64,000 nt of DNA from Streptomyces sp. JB150 (GTDB taxonomy: Bacteria > Actinomycetota > Actinomycetes > Streptomycetales > Streptomycetaceae): NCBI RefSeq assembly GCF_011193355.1, contig NZ_CP049780.1:3609085-3673084 (forward strand), written 5' to 3'. Shown here piece by piece: positions 17,533-26,146 of this stretch; within the stretch, counting starts at the first letter, position 1, and each line of letters starts with the position of its first letter. A program made the translations under genes and the position numbers. The notes under the pieces were generated by a model. It made no database searches. It was not told where the DNA came from and saw nothing but the letters and a program-made list of their open reading frames with translations.

Positions 17533-18867
17533 TCACGCCCGCGCGGCGGTACGGCGGAACGCCGCGGCCGCGAGGACCACGGTGACGGCGCCCGTCACCC
17601 CGGCCAGCGCGAAGGCGGGGAAGCCCCACTCCTCACGCCCGCTCGCGATGAGGACACCGCCCAGCCAGGGGCTGAACACCGCGCCCAGCCGCCCAACGCC
17701 GCTCACCCAGCCGAGGCCGGGCGCCCGCAGCGTCTCGGGGTAGAGCCGGCCGGCCACCGCGTAGACCATCGTGGAGGCGCTGTAGAGCCAGACGCCGGTG
17801 ACCGTGATCAGGGCGTACGTCACCGGTACCGGCAGCCGCACGGCGAGCAGCAGCAGGGCCGCGGCGGTGAGCAGGAACCAGGTGCCGGACACCGCGACGG
17901 GGCCGAACCGCACGGCCACCGTGCCGGCGATCAGCATGCCGACGATGCCGCCCGCGTTGACCGCCATGAGCAGGCCCACGGCAGAGCCGACCCCGTAGCC
18001 GGAGCTGCGCATCAGCTGGGGCAGCCAGGTGCTCACGCCGTAGACGAGCATCAGTCCGCACGCGGAGGCGGTCCACAGCAGCACCGTCGGCCACCGCCAG
18101 CCGGGGCCCACCAGCCGCCGCACCGCCGCCGCCCGGCCCGCCGGGGTGCCGGTTCGGGCGGGCGTCTCGGTGGGGGCGGGGACGCCGTAGCGGCGGGCCG
18201 TGGCGGCGGCGCGGGCGTGTTCGCCGCGGACGCGCAGCGCGGTCGGAGACTCGGGCAGGTGACGCAGGATCAGCGGTACGGCGACGACGGCGGGCAGCAC
18301 ACCGGCGGCGAACGCCCAGCGCCAGCCGTACTCCGGGGCCACGGCCAGTCCCAGCCCGGTCGCGGCCATGCCGCCGGCGTGGTAGCCCGACATCAGGATG
18401 CCGGTGGCCAGCGCGACCCGGCGGGCGGGGGTGAACTCGGCGACCACCGCGAGGCAGACGGGGATCAGCCCGCCCAGCCCGAGGCCGGTGAGCAGCCGGC
18501 CGGCGGCGAAGACGGGAACGCCGGGGGCGAGGGCGCAGACGCCGGAGCCGAGGGAGAAGGCGAGGACGCAGCCGACGAGGACCGGGCGGCGCCCGAGCCG
18601 GTCGGTGAGGCTGCCGCAGCCCAGGGCGCCGAGCAGCATGCCGAAGGTGGTCCAGCTGCCCACGGTTCCGGCGCCGGACGCGTCCAGGCCGAACTCCGGG
18701 TCGTCGAGCAGGTACGGCAGCGCGGCGCCGTAGACCATGACGTCGAAGCCGTCGAAGAAGACGGCCGTCCAGCACAGGGCGAGCACGGACACCGCGGTGC
18801 CGGTCGCGGGCAGCAGCCGGGCCGGGCGTTCGCGGTGCGGGGCGAGAGGCGAGGTCGAGGAGGTCAT
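17533..18867 (-). CDS. MFS transporter of the aromatic acid:H+ symporter (AAHS) type
   Basis: A 444-residue 12-helix transporter. The first helix carries the family motif FFDGFDVMVYGAALP, and the cytoplasmic loop 2-3 motif reads GSLTDRLGRRPVLVG. AAHS members move benzoate-type acids, so in this cluster it may handle 3-amino-4-hydroxybenzoate or related aromatics. A central loop holds an Ala/Arg-rich stretch with PAPTETPARTGTPAGR. It lies downstream of griF but after a strong hairpin, so it may be transcribed separately. A grixazone-cluster MFS gene is known, but its letter is not assigned here. Confidence 0.82.
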   Translation of the reverse strand: MTSSTSPLAPHRERPARLLPATGTAVSVLALCWTAVFFDGFDVMVYGAALPYLLDDPEFGLDASGAGTVGSWTTFGMLLGALGCGSLTDRLGRRPVLVGCVLAFSLGSGVCALAPGVPVFAAGRLLTGLGLGGLIPVCLAVVAEFTPARRVALATGILMSGYHAGGMAATGLGLAVAPEYGWRWAFAAGVLPAVVAVPLILRHLPESPTALRVRGEHARAAATARRYGVPAPTETPARTGTPAGRAAAVRRLVGPGWRWPTVLLWTASACGLMLVYGVSTWLPQLMRSSGYGVGSAVGLLMAVNAGGIVGMLIAGTVAVRFGPVAVSGTWFLLTAAALLLLAVRLPVPVTYALITVTGVWLYSASTMVYAVAGRLYPETLRAPGLGWVSGVGRLGAVFSPWLGGVLIASGREEWGFPAFALAGVTGAVTVVLAAAAFRRTAARA

Positions 18868-18880
18868 GGGTCTCCGTCCT

Positions 18881-18990
18881 GACGGGTGACGGGATGACGG
18901 GGGGACGGGATGACGGGGGGTGCGGGGGGACGGGGCGGTTCGGGCGAGTGGGTCAGGCGACGTCGTACGGGTGACGTGGGACGGGTGACG
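18881..18990. repeat. GACGGG-type degenerate tandem repeats
   Basis: Two units of a GACGGGATGACGGGG element (16-base period, from 18888 and 18904) and, further on, two units of a 14-base ACGGGTGACGTG(G/A)G element near 18967-18995. They fill the spacer between the AAHS transporter and the griF terminator. Confidence 0.65.
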
Positions 18991-19008
18991 TGAGGCGGGG
19001 CACAGACA

Positions 19009-19056
19009 CGGCGGCGCCGGACCCCGGCGGGTGTCCGCCCGGGTCCGGCGCCGCCG
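19009..19056 (-). terminator. Strong hairpin directly after griF
   Basis: A perfect 16-bp stem (19009-19024 with 19041-19056; CGGCGGCGCCGGACCC and its complement) holds an inner GGCGG/CCGCC stem with a GTGT loop. It begins six bases after the griF stop and has no U-run, as is usual in Streptomyces. Confidence 0.8.
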
Positions 19057-19062
19057 GATGGC

Positions 19063-19983
19063 CTACTTGTCGTACCGGTACCACTTGGTGTGGTCGATGA
19101 GGTCGCGGGGCGTCATGGTGTGCCACGGGCCCAGCGGGGTGTCGATGTCGGGGACGTCCTTGGTGTCCACGAGCGGCAGGTAGTGCGGCACGTGGGGGTT
19201 GCGCTCCTGCCACAGGGCCCAGCACCGGTCGATCATGCAGTGGTTGAGGAAGAAGACCGGGTCGTTGGGCGAGCCGATGTACATCATGTGGCCGCCCACC
19301 CAGACGTGCCCGGCCGCGTGCAGCTTGCCGACCTTCTCCTCCCAGGGGAACTTGGTGTAGCCCTCCAGGTGGTTGCGGAAGCTGTTGTACGGCGCCTCGC
19401 CGCCGGAGGTGTGGTTCCACGGCGGGCAGTCGTAGACCGGCAGCGCGAGGGTGTCGTCGAGTTCCTTGGGCGTGGGCAGTTTGTCGGTGAGGGTGCCCAT
19501 GTCACGGACGAGGTAGTCGCGCTCGTCGTGGGTGTAGTTGCCGTTGAGGGCGGGGTTCTCGTCGCCGACGGGCACCACGCTGACGTTCAGCACCCAGCCG
19601 TTGTCCCGGGCGAACGGGCCGGTCATCACCCGGCGGTCGCCCGGCCGGCCGTTGCCGCCCATGAACTCCTCGTCCCACAGCGGCGAGTCCTCACCGTGGT
19701 CGATGGTCCAGTCCCAGTACGGCAGGGTGACGCGCGGGTCGACCTTCTGCAGGGCGCGCTCGAAGCGCAGCAGGTACTGCCGGTGCCAGGGCAGGAAGCC
19801 GGGGTTGATGTGGCCGAGCCGCTTGCCGGTCTCCTTGTCCAGGTAGTCCACGGAGTTGATGCGTATGTGCAGGTCCACGAACTTGTCGTAGATCCCTCTG
19901 CGCTTGATCTCCAGGACCGCGTTGACGAAGCGGCGCTTCTCCTCGGCGGTCATGTCCAGGTGGTTCTTGCGGATGTGCACCAT
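19063..19983 (-). CDS. griF: o-Aminophenol oxidase (tyrosinase homologue) GriF
   Basis: A 306-residue type 3 copper enzyme. The CuA ligands are visible as DLHIR, GHIN and FLPWHRQYL; the CuB ligands as GHVW, GGHMM and [10 protein letters not shown]. The protein starts [11 protein letters not shown] with no signal peptide and depends on the chaperone encoded just upstream. In grixazone biosynthesis GriF oxidises 3-amino-4-hydroxybenzaldehyde or -benzoate to quinone imines that couple to the phenoxazinone chromophore. The gap to griE is 51 bases and a terminator hairpin follows. NspF-type nitrosating homologues also belong to this family, but the neighbours favour GriF. Confidence 0.92.
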   Translation of the reverse strand: MVHIRKNHLDMTAEEKRRFVNAVLEIKRRGIYDKFVDLHIRINSVDYLDKETGKRLGHINPGFLPWHRQYLLRFERALQKVDPRVTLPYWDWTIDHGEDSPLWDEEFMGGNGRPGDRRVMTGPFARDNGWVLNVSVVPVGDENPALNGNYTHDERDYLVRDMGTLTDKLPTPKELDDTLALPVYDCPPWNHTSGGEAPYNSFRNHLEGYTKFPWEEKVGKLHAAGHVWVGGHMMYIGSPNDPVFFLNHCMIDRCWALWQERNPHVPHYLPLVDTKDVPDIDTPLGPWHTMTPRDLIDHTKWYRYDK

Positions 19984-20034
19984 GACGGGTCCCGTTCGGA
20001 AAGAGAGAGGTCGGACGTTGACCTGGGCGGCGGC

Positions 20035-20433
20035 TCAGACCGTGGTGACGTGGGAGTGGGTGCCGTGCCCGGGCAGGAGGGCCGCTCCGCGCAGCTCCTC
20101 GACGGCCCGGCGCGCGGCGTGCAGCGGGGTGGGCGCCATCTCGTAGTGGCACATCGAGCTGAGGTAGGCGTCGTCCGCGAACTTCATCAGGTGCAGCGGA
20201 CGGCCGTCGATGAAGACGCCGCCGCCGGCCGCGGCGGACGCGACGCGTATGGTGCGCCCCTGGTACCGCTCGGTGTACTCGGTGTCGTCGGCGGTGCCGG
20301 CCGGGCGCGCGTCGGCGGCGGTGCCGTTCGGCTCCTGATCGGCGGCCCCGGTGACGAAGGGGACGGCGGCGGCCGCGGCGGCCAGGGCCGCGCCCGCGGT
20401 GAGCTTGACCATCTCACGGCGCTCGATTGTCAT
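20035..20433 (-). CDS. griE: Copper chaperone for the o-aminophenol oxidase (GriE, MelC1-like)
   Basis: A 132-residue MelC1-family cofactor protein. It starts MTIERREMVKLTAGAALAAAAAAVPFV, a twin-arginine-like signal (RREMVK) followed by an Ala-rich hydrophobic core. The C-terminal half has IRVASAAAGGGVFIDGRPLHLMKFADDAYLSSMCHYEMAPTPLHAARRAVEEL and ends in a His-rich GHGTHSHV. It loads copper into GriF. The ATG at 20433 is chosen because AGGAAGG lies 8 nt upstream; the ATG at 20439 is only 2 nt from it. Confidence 0.9.
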   Translation of the reverse strand: MTIERREMVKLTAGAALAAAAAAVPFVTGAADQEPNGTAADARPAGTADDTEYTERYQGRTIRVASAAAGGGVFIDGRPLHLMKFADDAYLSSMCHYEMAPTPLHAARRAVEELRGAALLPGHGTHSHVTTV

Positions 20434-20509
20434 GATCATGACCTTCCTGTGGATCGGCTGGACACGAGGAGGCGAGGAGGGCGAGGGGGGAAGCCGTGCG
20501 GTGCCGCGG

Positions 20510-21892
20510 TCAGGCGGCCGTCGCCCCCGCCCCGGACACCACCACGCCCTTCGGTTCCAGCAGGAACTGGGTGTAGTTGTCGTCGTGCGGGATGCCGGGG
20601 ACCGCGGTCCACGGCAGGACGGTGCCGCGGGTCACCTTGCGCACGCTCGGCTCCCGGATCACCGCCTCCGCCAGCTCCGCACGGGCGGTCAGCAGGTTCA
20701 GCACGAGCGAGTCCCGCAGCGGCGCCACCCCGTCGGCCTCCGTCCAGGGGGCGACGACCACGAACGGGAACGGCAGCTCCACCCCGACGGCCGGGTGGTC
20801 CGCCCGGTCGGCCGCGAGCACCACCGGCCGCAGCAGGAACGATCCGTCGGCCAGTTCGACCACCGGGCCCGAGCCGTCGATCCGGGCCGAGTGGTCGACC
20901 AGGCCCTCCCGCACCGCGTCGAGCTGCCCGCGGATCCGCTCCGCCCGCTCCCGGTCCGCGACCAGGAGCGTGGCACCCCGCTCCGTCGCCGGCACCGAGG
21001 GCAGCTCGGCCAGCCGCCGGGCCAGCCGTTCGGCCACCTCCCCGACCGGGCGGGTGGTGAGCACCGCGGACAGGTTGGTGCACCGGGTGCCGCCGTCGAA
21101 GGAGGCGGACACCGCCAGGTGGTCGATCACCGCGTCGTCGGGCTCCACGTCCACGAACGCCTTGGTCCTCCCCGGCCCGCGCACCGCCACCGACTCCTGC
21201 CCCTGCCACCGCCGCACCGCGCTGTCGCCGCCGTAGACGATCCCGCGGTCGGCCTCGCGCAGCAGGAACTCCCCGGTCTGGTGCGAGGCGGGCAGAAAGG
21301 CCACCTTGTGCGCGGGCAGACCGGCCGCGAGCAGCGCCCGCATCAGCCGCCGGGCCGAGAAGGGGTCGCGGCTGCCGGGCTTGACGGCCACGCTGTAGCC
21401 GTGGAAGAGCGCCTGCGCCCAGGTGACGTTGGGCACCGGGTGGTTGCTCGCCATCACCGCCGCGAAGACCCGGCCCCGCGGCACCCAGCGGGTATCGAAT
21501 CCCTGCCCGAAGCCGGTGCGCGGCAGCTCCGCGGCGGTCGTCTCGGGCAGCTCCCGCAACTCGGCCACCAGGTCGGCGACCGCCTGCTCGATCGCCGCCG
21601 CGGTCAGCCCGGTGGCGTGCGCCACGTGCGCGGCGTAATCCTGCGGGCTCTCGCCCTCCAGGGTGGCCGTGGCGAACAGCTCGGCGGCCTCGGCGAACAC
21701 GTCCTCGCCGGGGGGCCGGCCGTCGGCGCGCTCCCGCAGCTCCCGCAGCGCCGCCAGCGCCATCAGCCGCGGCGCGGTGCCCACGTCGGCGAGGTCGCCG
21801 CCGCGCACGTCCGGCACCCGGGTGCGGTCGGAGCTGGTCAGCGTCCGGCCGCAGACGAAGGGGTCGACGGTCACAGGGCTCACGCCGGTCAT
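20510..21892 (-). CDS. LuxC/acyl-CoA reductase-like component of a carboxylic acid reductase (GriC/GriD pair)
   Basis: A 460-residue aldehyde-dehydrogenase-superfamily protein of the acyl-CoA reductase (LuxC) type. The catalytic cysteine lies in FDGGTRCTNLSAVL, after the nucleotide-binding segments VFAAVMASNHPVPNVTWAQAL and YSVAVKPGSRDPFSA. In the grixazone pathway a two-protein reductase, GriC plus GriD, converts 3-amino-4-hydroxybenzoate to the aldehyde using ATP and NADPH; this is the reducing half. Its ATG overlaps the upstream stop by one base (TGATG). Which of the two letters it carries is not certain. Confidence 0.85.
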   Translation of the reverse strand: MTGVSPVTVDPFVCGRTLTSSDRTRVPDVRGGDLADVGTAPRLMALAALRELRERADGRPPGEDVFAEAAELFATATLEGESPQDYAAHVAHATGLTAAAIEQAVADLVAELRELPETTAAELPRTGFGQGFDTRWVPRGRVFAAVMASNHPVPNVTWAQALFHGYSVAVKPGSRDPFSARRLMRALLAAGLPAHKVAFLPASHQTGEFLLREADRGIVYGGDSAVRRWQGQESVAVRGPGRTKAFVDVEPDDAVIDHLAVSASFDGGTRCTNLSAVLTTRPVGEVAERLARRLAELPSVPATERGATLLVADRERAERIRGQLDAVREGLVDHSARIDGSGPVVELADGSFLLRPVVLAADRADHPAVGVELPFPFVVVAPWTEADGVAPLRDSLVLNLLTARAELAEAVIREPSVRKVTRGTVLPWTAVPGIPHDDNYTQFLLEPKGVVVSGAGATAA

Positions 21893-22953
21893 CAGTAGAC
21901 CCCCTCGATCACGCGTACGTCGTCCAGGCGGCGGTAGGTCTGCACGTCCGCGAGTCCCTCCACCGGGGAGCCGGGCCGGGCGGGAACGCGGATCGCGCTG
22001 TCGCGTTCCAGCACGTTGGGCAGGAACATCTCCTCGCTCACCAGGTGCAGCCGCACCCGGCCGCGCTCCCCGTCGGCGACCGGCCGGCCCTCGTCGTCCA
22101 CCAGTTCGAGGCGGGTGGTCTCGGGGAACGGCTCGAACACGCACCGGTGTTCGTCACCGGGGACGGCCGGCCGCTGCGGAGCCACGCCCATCAGGCTGTT
22201 GCCGTAGATGCCGACGACCGTCGCCTCCGGGAAGAACACCTCCTCCAGCTGACGGAGGTTCTCGGCGCTGATGGACGTACCGGCCCAGAGGACGGCGCGG
22301 ACCTTGGCGCGGACCGCCTCGTACAGCGCGGGGCGGGCGCAGATGGCCTCCAGCAGCGGGGGCGTGGTGTTGAGCACCGCCACGTCCTGGGTGGCGAGGA
22401 TGGTCTCCGCCTGGTCCAGCAGATGCTGGACGTACTCGTCGGCGTCCGCCTCACGGCCCTGCGCCAGCAGCCGCTTGACCCAGCGCGGGTCCAGGTCGAC
22501 CGTGTGGAAGAGCCCGTTGCCGAGCGCGGCGTAGCGGGAGACGTCGTAGCCGATCACATGGGGGCCGCTCGGGCCCAGGTGCAGCCAGTCGCCCTCGGCG
22601 GGCACCCCGGCCTCGATCAGGCGCTGCCGCGCCCAGACCAGCATCCGCGCACGGTAGCCGCCGTCCACGATGCGCTTGGGCGACCCGGTCGTCCCGCCGG
22701 AGTCGTAGACCCGGAACGGCCGGTCCGCCAGGCCGCGCGGGATCAGGTCCCGGACGGGCACCCGGCGCAGCTCGGCGCTCACGTCGGGGAACCGGGTGAG
22801 GTCGGCCAGGCCGTGCACCTCGGTGAGCGGGTCGAAGCCGAGCGCGGGGCGCTTGGCGAGCCAGAACGGCGACCCGGTGTCCTCCCCGAAGTGCCAGGCC
22901 ACCGTCTTCCGTACATGCAGGTCGAATGCGGTGTTCGTGACTGTTGTCGTCAT
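21892..22953 (-). CDS. ATP-dependent ligase-like component of a carboxylic acid reductase (GriC/GriD pair)
   Basis: A 353-residue protein of the LuxE/phenylacetate-CoA-ligase type. The AMP-forming motif is VYDSGGTTGSPKRIVDGG near residue 85, with WLHLGPSGPHVIGYDVSR, VLNTTPPLLEAI and VVGIYGNSLMGV further on. It would activate the carboxylate of 3-amino-4-hydroxybenzoate for the downstream reductase. The start has GAGGAG ten bases upstream. First gene of a minus-strand operon: ligase, reductase, griE, griF. Confidence 0.85.
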   Translation of the reverse strand: MTTTVTNTAFDLHVRKTVAWHFGEDTGSPFWLAKRPALGFDPLTEVHGLADLTRFPDVSAELRRVPVRDLIPRGLADRPFRVYDSGGTTGSPKRIVDGGYRARMLVWARQRLIEAGVPAEGDWLHLGPSGPHVIGYDVSRYAALGNGLFHTVDLDPRWVKRLLAQGREADADEYVQHLLDQAETILATQDVAVLNTTPPLLEAICARPALYEAVRAKVRAVLWAGTSISAENLRQLEEVFFPEATVVGIYGNSLMGVAPQRPAVPGDEHRCVFEPFPETTRLELVDDEGRPVADGERGRVRLHLVSEEMFLPNVLERDSAIRVPARPGSPVEGLADVQTYRRLDDVRVIEGVY

Positions 22954-23042
22954 GGCTGGATGCGCTCCTCAACGCGGAAAGGCGCCGACCCGTCCATCCT
23001 TCGGCCGACGCCTATCGCTGCTGTATCGCCGTTGTTTTTCCG

Positions 23043-23081
23043 CCGGGGGTGCCGCGCCGGGCCTCGCCGCGGCACCCCCGG
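23043..23081 (-). terminator. Hairpin between the MFS exporter and the reductase operon
   Basis: A perfect 14-bp stem, CCGGGGGTGCCGCG (23043-23056) with its complement (23068-23081) and an 11-base loop, begins just after the MFS stop. There is no U-run in the leftward direction (TGTTTTT lies on the plus strand), so strength is uncertain. Confidence 0.6.
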
Positions 23082-23084
23082 CCG

Positions 23085-24434
23085 TCACGCGTCGCGCCGG
23101 CCGAGCGTCAGCGCGGTCAGCGCGCCCACGAGCGGGAAGACCGCCACCACGAGGAGCAGGTCGGTCAGCGACATCGACTTCACCAGGGCTCCCGCCGTGG
23201 CGCTGCCCACGCCGCCGCCGACGAAGAAGGTGAGGTTGAGCAGGCCCATCGCACCGCCGCGCAGGGCGGGCTCGACGCGCGCGGACATCAGGGCGGTGGT
23301 GATGACCTGGGTGACCGCGAACGCGGCGAAGCCGAGGGAGGCACCGATCACCACCGGCGCGGGGTGGGACAGCGCGACGGAGAGCGCCAGCACGACCGCC
23401 ATGGCCGCCGCGATGCCGCTCAGCAGCACGCTGCCGCCCCGGCCGCCGGTCAGCTTGCCCGCCGTCCGGGACAGCACGGCACCGACGACCGCGCCCGGCA
23501 GCAGCCACGCGCCCACCGCCAGCACGCTCCAGCCGTGCTCGCCGACCAGGATCTGCGGCACCGCGTACATCGCGGCGAACAGACCGGCGTAGACGCCGAT
23601 GCCGGTCACCGCGGCCCGCAGGAAGACGCCGTCCGAGACGAGCCGGCGCGGCACGAAGGCCGCCTGCACCGCGCGGACCCGCAGCAGCAGCCCCACGGCG
23701 GACGCCAGCAGCGCCGCGGCCAGCGCGATCACCACCGGAGCGGACAGCCCCAGCGCGTACGACTGGATGAGCAGCAGGAACGACATCGCCGCGACCGTCA
23801 GCAGCAGGGCGCCGGGCAGGTCCAGCGGCCGTCCGCTGCCCCGCCGGGCGGCTGCGGCCCGCAGGCACAGCGGCACCGCGAGCAGCGACAGCGCGGGCAG
23901 GACCAGGGTGATACGCCAGGTCACCCACTGGGTGAACACACCGCCCGCGAGGGTCGCGCTGGCCGAGAAGACCGCCATCGTCGCGCCGAAACCACCCAGC
24001 ACCGCGGCCCGGTCGGCCGGGGCGGCCGAGGCCGACAGCGCCAGCGCGCCCGAGGTCATGGCCCCCGAGCCGGCGGCCAGCACGAAACGGCCCGCCACCA
24101 GGGTGCCGATGTCGGGCGCCACCAGGCAGATCACGGTACCGAGGGCGAGCACCAGCGAGCCGAGCAGCAGGGACGCGCGCACTCCACGCGAGTCGGCCAG
24201 CCGGCCGAACAGGGCCGTGCCGACACCCAGCGCGAGGGCGTGGGCGGTCAGCACCCAGGCGGCGGCCGAGGGAGTGGCGTCCAGCGACGCGGCGACGTCC
24301 GGCAGGGCGACACCGGCCGCGGTGACACCGAAGACGGCGGGGCCGAACAGCGCGCCGTAGCGCAGCCCCGCGGAGCGGGCACTGAGCGGAGCGGGGTGGT
24401 CGGCCGTGACGGACACGGCCTGTTCTGTGGTCAT
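23085..24434 (-). CDS. MFS efflux transporter in the pigment cluster
   Basis: A 449-residue major facilitator with 12 or more hydrophobic segments. The N-terminus (MTTEQAVSVTADHPAPLSARSAG) precedes helix 1, and loop 2-3 reads LFGRLADSRGVRASLLLGS. It resembles drug/metabolite exporters (DHA type) rather than aromatic uptake systems, so export of the pigment or a toxic intermediate is the likely role. A separate transporter of the AAHS type lies at the other end of the minus-strand genes. Its 5' leader is an extreme purine tract. Confidence 0.8.
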   Translation of the reverse strand: MTTEQAVSVTADHPAPLSARSAGLRYGALFGPAVFGVTAAGVALPDVAASLDATPSAAAWVLTAHALALGVGTALFGRLADSRGVRASLLLGSLVLALGTVICLVAPDIGTLVAGRFVLAAGSGAMTSGALALSASAAPADRAAVLGGFGATMAVFSASATLAGGVFTQWVTWRITLVLPALSLLAVPLCLRAAAARRGSGRPLDLPGALLLTVAAMSFLLLIQSYALGLSAPVVIALAAALLASAVGLLLRVRAVQAAFVPRRLVSDGVFLRAAVTGIGVYAGLFAAMYAVPQILVGEHGWSVLAVGAWLLPGAVVGAVLSRTAGKLTGGRGGSVLLSGIAAAMAVVLALSVALSHPAPVVIGASLGFAAFAVTQVITTALMSARVEPALRGGAMGLLNLTFFVGGGVGSATAGALVKSMSLTDLLLVVAVFPLVGALTALTLGRRDA

Positions 24435-24454
24435 GGGAGATCCCTCTGCGGAGA

Positions 24455-24625
24455 CGAAGGAGAAGAGGAGGAGAGAGGAGAGAGGACAGAGGAGGGAGGA
24501 GGGGAGGAGGGGAGGAGGAGAGCAGGGCAGAGCAAGGGAGGGGAGGGGAGAGCTGGAGGGGGAAAGCCAGGGGAGAGGCGGAGGCGGGAAGGAGAAGGCC
24601 GGAGGCGCCCGAGGCGGGGGGCAGG
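24455..24625. repeat. 170-base purine-rich tract
   Basis: The plus strand is almost only G and A (runs of GGAGGAG, GGGGAGG, GAGAGGAGAG) between the flavin oxidase and the MFS start. The leftward transcript would carry the C/T-rich strand. No ribosome site or gene is visible inside. Confidence 0.8.
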
Positions 24626-24640
24626 GCGGTCCGGGGCGGA

Positions 24641-26017
24641 TCAGTCGTGCTCGGGGCGCAGCGCGTGGCCCCGGCGGAACAGGTTGTCCGGGTCGTAGTG
24701 GTCCTTCAGCCGGTCCAGGCGGGCGCGGGTCCGCTCGTCGTAGCAGTCCGCCGCGGCGTCGGCCGTGTCGGGGCCGGCGAGGAAGTTGACGTACCGGCGG
24801 CCCGTGCCCCAGCCGGAGAGGGGGGCGAGCACCCGGTCCGGGGAGCCGGGCAGCGAGAGGGTCGACAGGGTGAAGGCGCCGTCGCGGTTGCCGACGGCGT
24901 TCGGCACGGCCGGCGGCCGGGACAGCGCCCCGCCGAGCTGCCGCACCTCGACCATCGGGTCGGTGCAGTCGGCGTCCGGCCCGGCCACCTCCAGCAGCCG
25001 TTTTAGGGCCGCGTCGTCCAGGTCGCGCAGCACGATGTTGCGTTCGTGGTAGGGCAGCGGCTCGGTCGGGTCCTGGTGGATGTCGGCGACGTCGGTGTAC
25101 GGCATCTCGCGGACGGTGTCGGCCAGCGCCGCGCCGACGGCCCGCAGCGGGCGCACCAGGCGCTCACCCTCTTCCGCCGGTCCGGTGAAGGCGATGCGGA
25201 CATGGACGGCGAGCCGCCCGGCGGGGTGGCCGGCAACCCCGGGCAGGCCGGGCAGCCGCAGCAGGGCCACCGACGAGGTCATGGACTCGGGCACCCGGCG
25301 GGTCCAGTCCCGCCAGGTCCGCAGCAGCGGTGCGGCGAGTTCGCCCGGGAAGTACAGGCCCCCGCCGTACAGCCGGCGGACCGGCACGAGGCGGAACTCC
25401 AGGTCCGTGACGACACCGAAGTTGCCCTTGCCGCCCCGCACCGCCCAGAACAGGTCGGCGTCCGCCTCCGGGGTGACGGTGCGGTGCCGTCCGTCGGCGG
25501 TGACGATCCGGAACCGGGTCACGTGGTCCGCTGCGTAGCCGTACTGCCGGCCGAGCGGTCCGAGGCCGCCGCCCAGGGTGTAGCCCACGACGCCCACCAG
25601 CGGGGAGGAGCCGTTGAGCGGGGCGAGGTGGTGGTAGGCGGCGGCCGCGATGACCTGGTGCCACTGGGCACCGGCCTCGACGCGCGCGATCCGGGTCAGC
25701 GGATCGACGGCCACGGTGTTCATCCGGCGGGTGCTGATCAGCAGGGCGTGCTCGTCGGGGGCGGCGATGCCGTGACCGGTGGCCTGGACCCCGACGGCGA
25801 GTCCGCGTTCGCCCGCGAACCGGACGGCGGCGACCACGTCGTCGGGGTGCACCGCCGCCACGATCAGCCGGGGCCGGTGCCGGGCGATCTCGTTGAAGCC
25901 CGCCAGCTCCGCCTCGTAGCCGGGGTCGCCGGGCAGGAGGACCTCACCCTTCACCTGGCCGACGAGGCGGTCCACCGCGCTGTTCTCGACTTCGTACTGC
26001 TGCGCTGAGCTGGTCAC
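24641..26017 (-). CDS. FAD-linked oxidase of the BBE/PCMH type
   Basis: A 458-residue protein starting at a GTG (MTSSAQQYEVENSAVD) behind GAGAGGGATC. The PCMH FAD-binding domain (about 40-210) has VQATGHGIAAPDE, whose His is the likely covalent FAD link, and GGGLGPLGRQYGYAADHV. The second attachment position of bicovalent enzymes looks like Ser (NGSSPLVGVVGY), so attachment would be single. The BBE tail reads CYDERTRARLDRLKDHYDPDNLFRRGHAL. It lies in the pigment cluster next to the SARP gene, but no step of known grixazone chemistry clearly needs it. Confidence 0.82.
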   Translation of the reverse strand: MTSSAQQYEVENSAVDRLVGQVKGEVLLPGDPGYEAELAGFNEIARHRPRLIVAAVHPDDVVAAVRFAGERGLAVGVQATGHGIAAPDEHALLISTRRMNTVAVDPLTRIARVEAGAQWHQVIAAAAYHHLAPLNGSSPLVGVVGYTLGGGLGPLGRQYGYAADHVTRFRIVTADGRHRTVTPEADADLFWAVRGGKGNFGVVTDLEFRLVPVRRLYGGGLYFPGELAAPLLRTWRDWTRRVPESMTSSVALLRLPGLPGVAGHPAGRLAVHVRIAFTGPAEEGERLVRPLRAVGAALADTVREMPYTDVADIHQDPTEPLPYHERNIVLRDLDDAALKRLLEVAGPDADCTDPMVEVRQLGGALSRPPAVPNAVGNRDGAFTLSTLSLPGSPDRVLAPLSGWGTGRRYVNFLAGPDTADAAADCYDERTRARLDRLKDHYDPDNLFRRGHALRPEHD

Positions 26018-26146
26018 GGGCAGATCCCTCTCTGTGCGTTGCGGCCCTTGGCGCGCGGGCCACGACCGGCGACGGGATCGAGTCTTTCCGTCGCCACACA
26101 GACCGGCCATCCCCAGCCGGAGAGGGAGTCCGCCGGTGCCGCCTCC

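Noticed and set aside
20510..22953. Bioluminescence LuxC/LuxE genes
   Set aside because: No luciferase genes are present and the two sit in an operon with griE and griF, which fits the two-part carboxylic acid reductase of the pigment pathway.
22983..23010. Regulator repeats (two GCCGAC) before the reductase operon
   Set aside because: Spacing of about 20 bases and only six matching bases; too weak to call.
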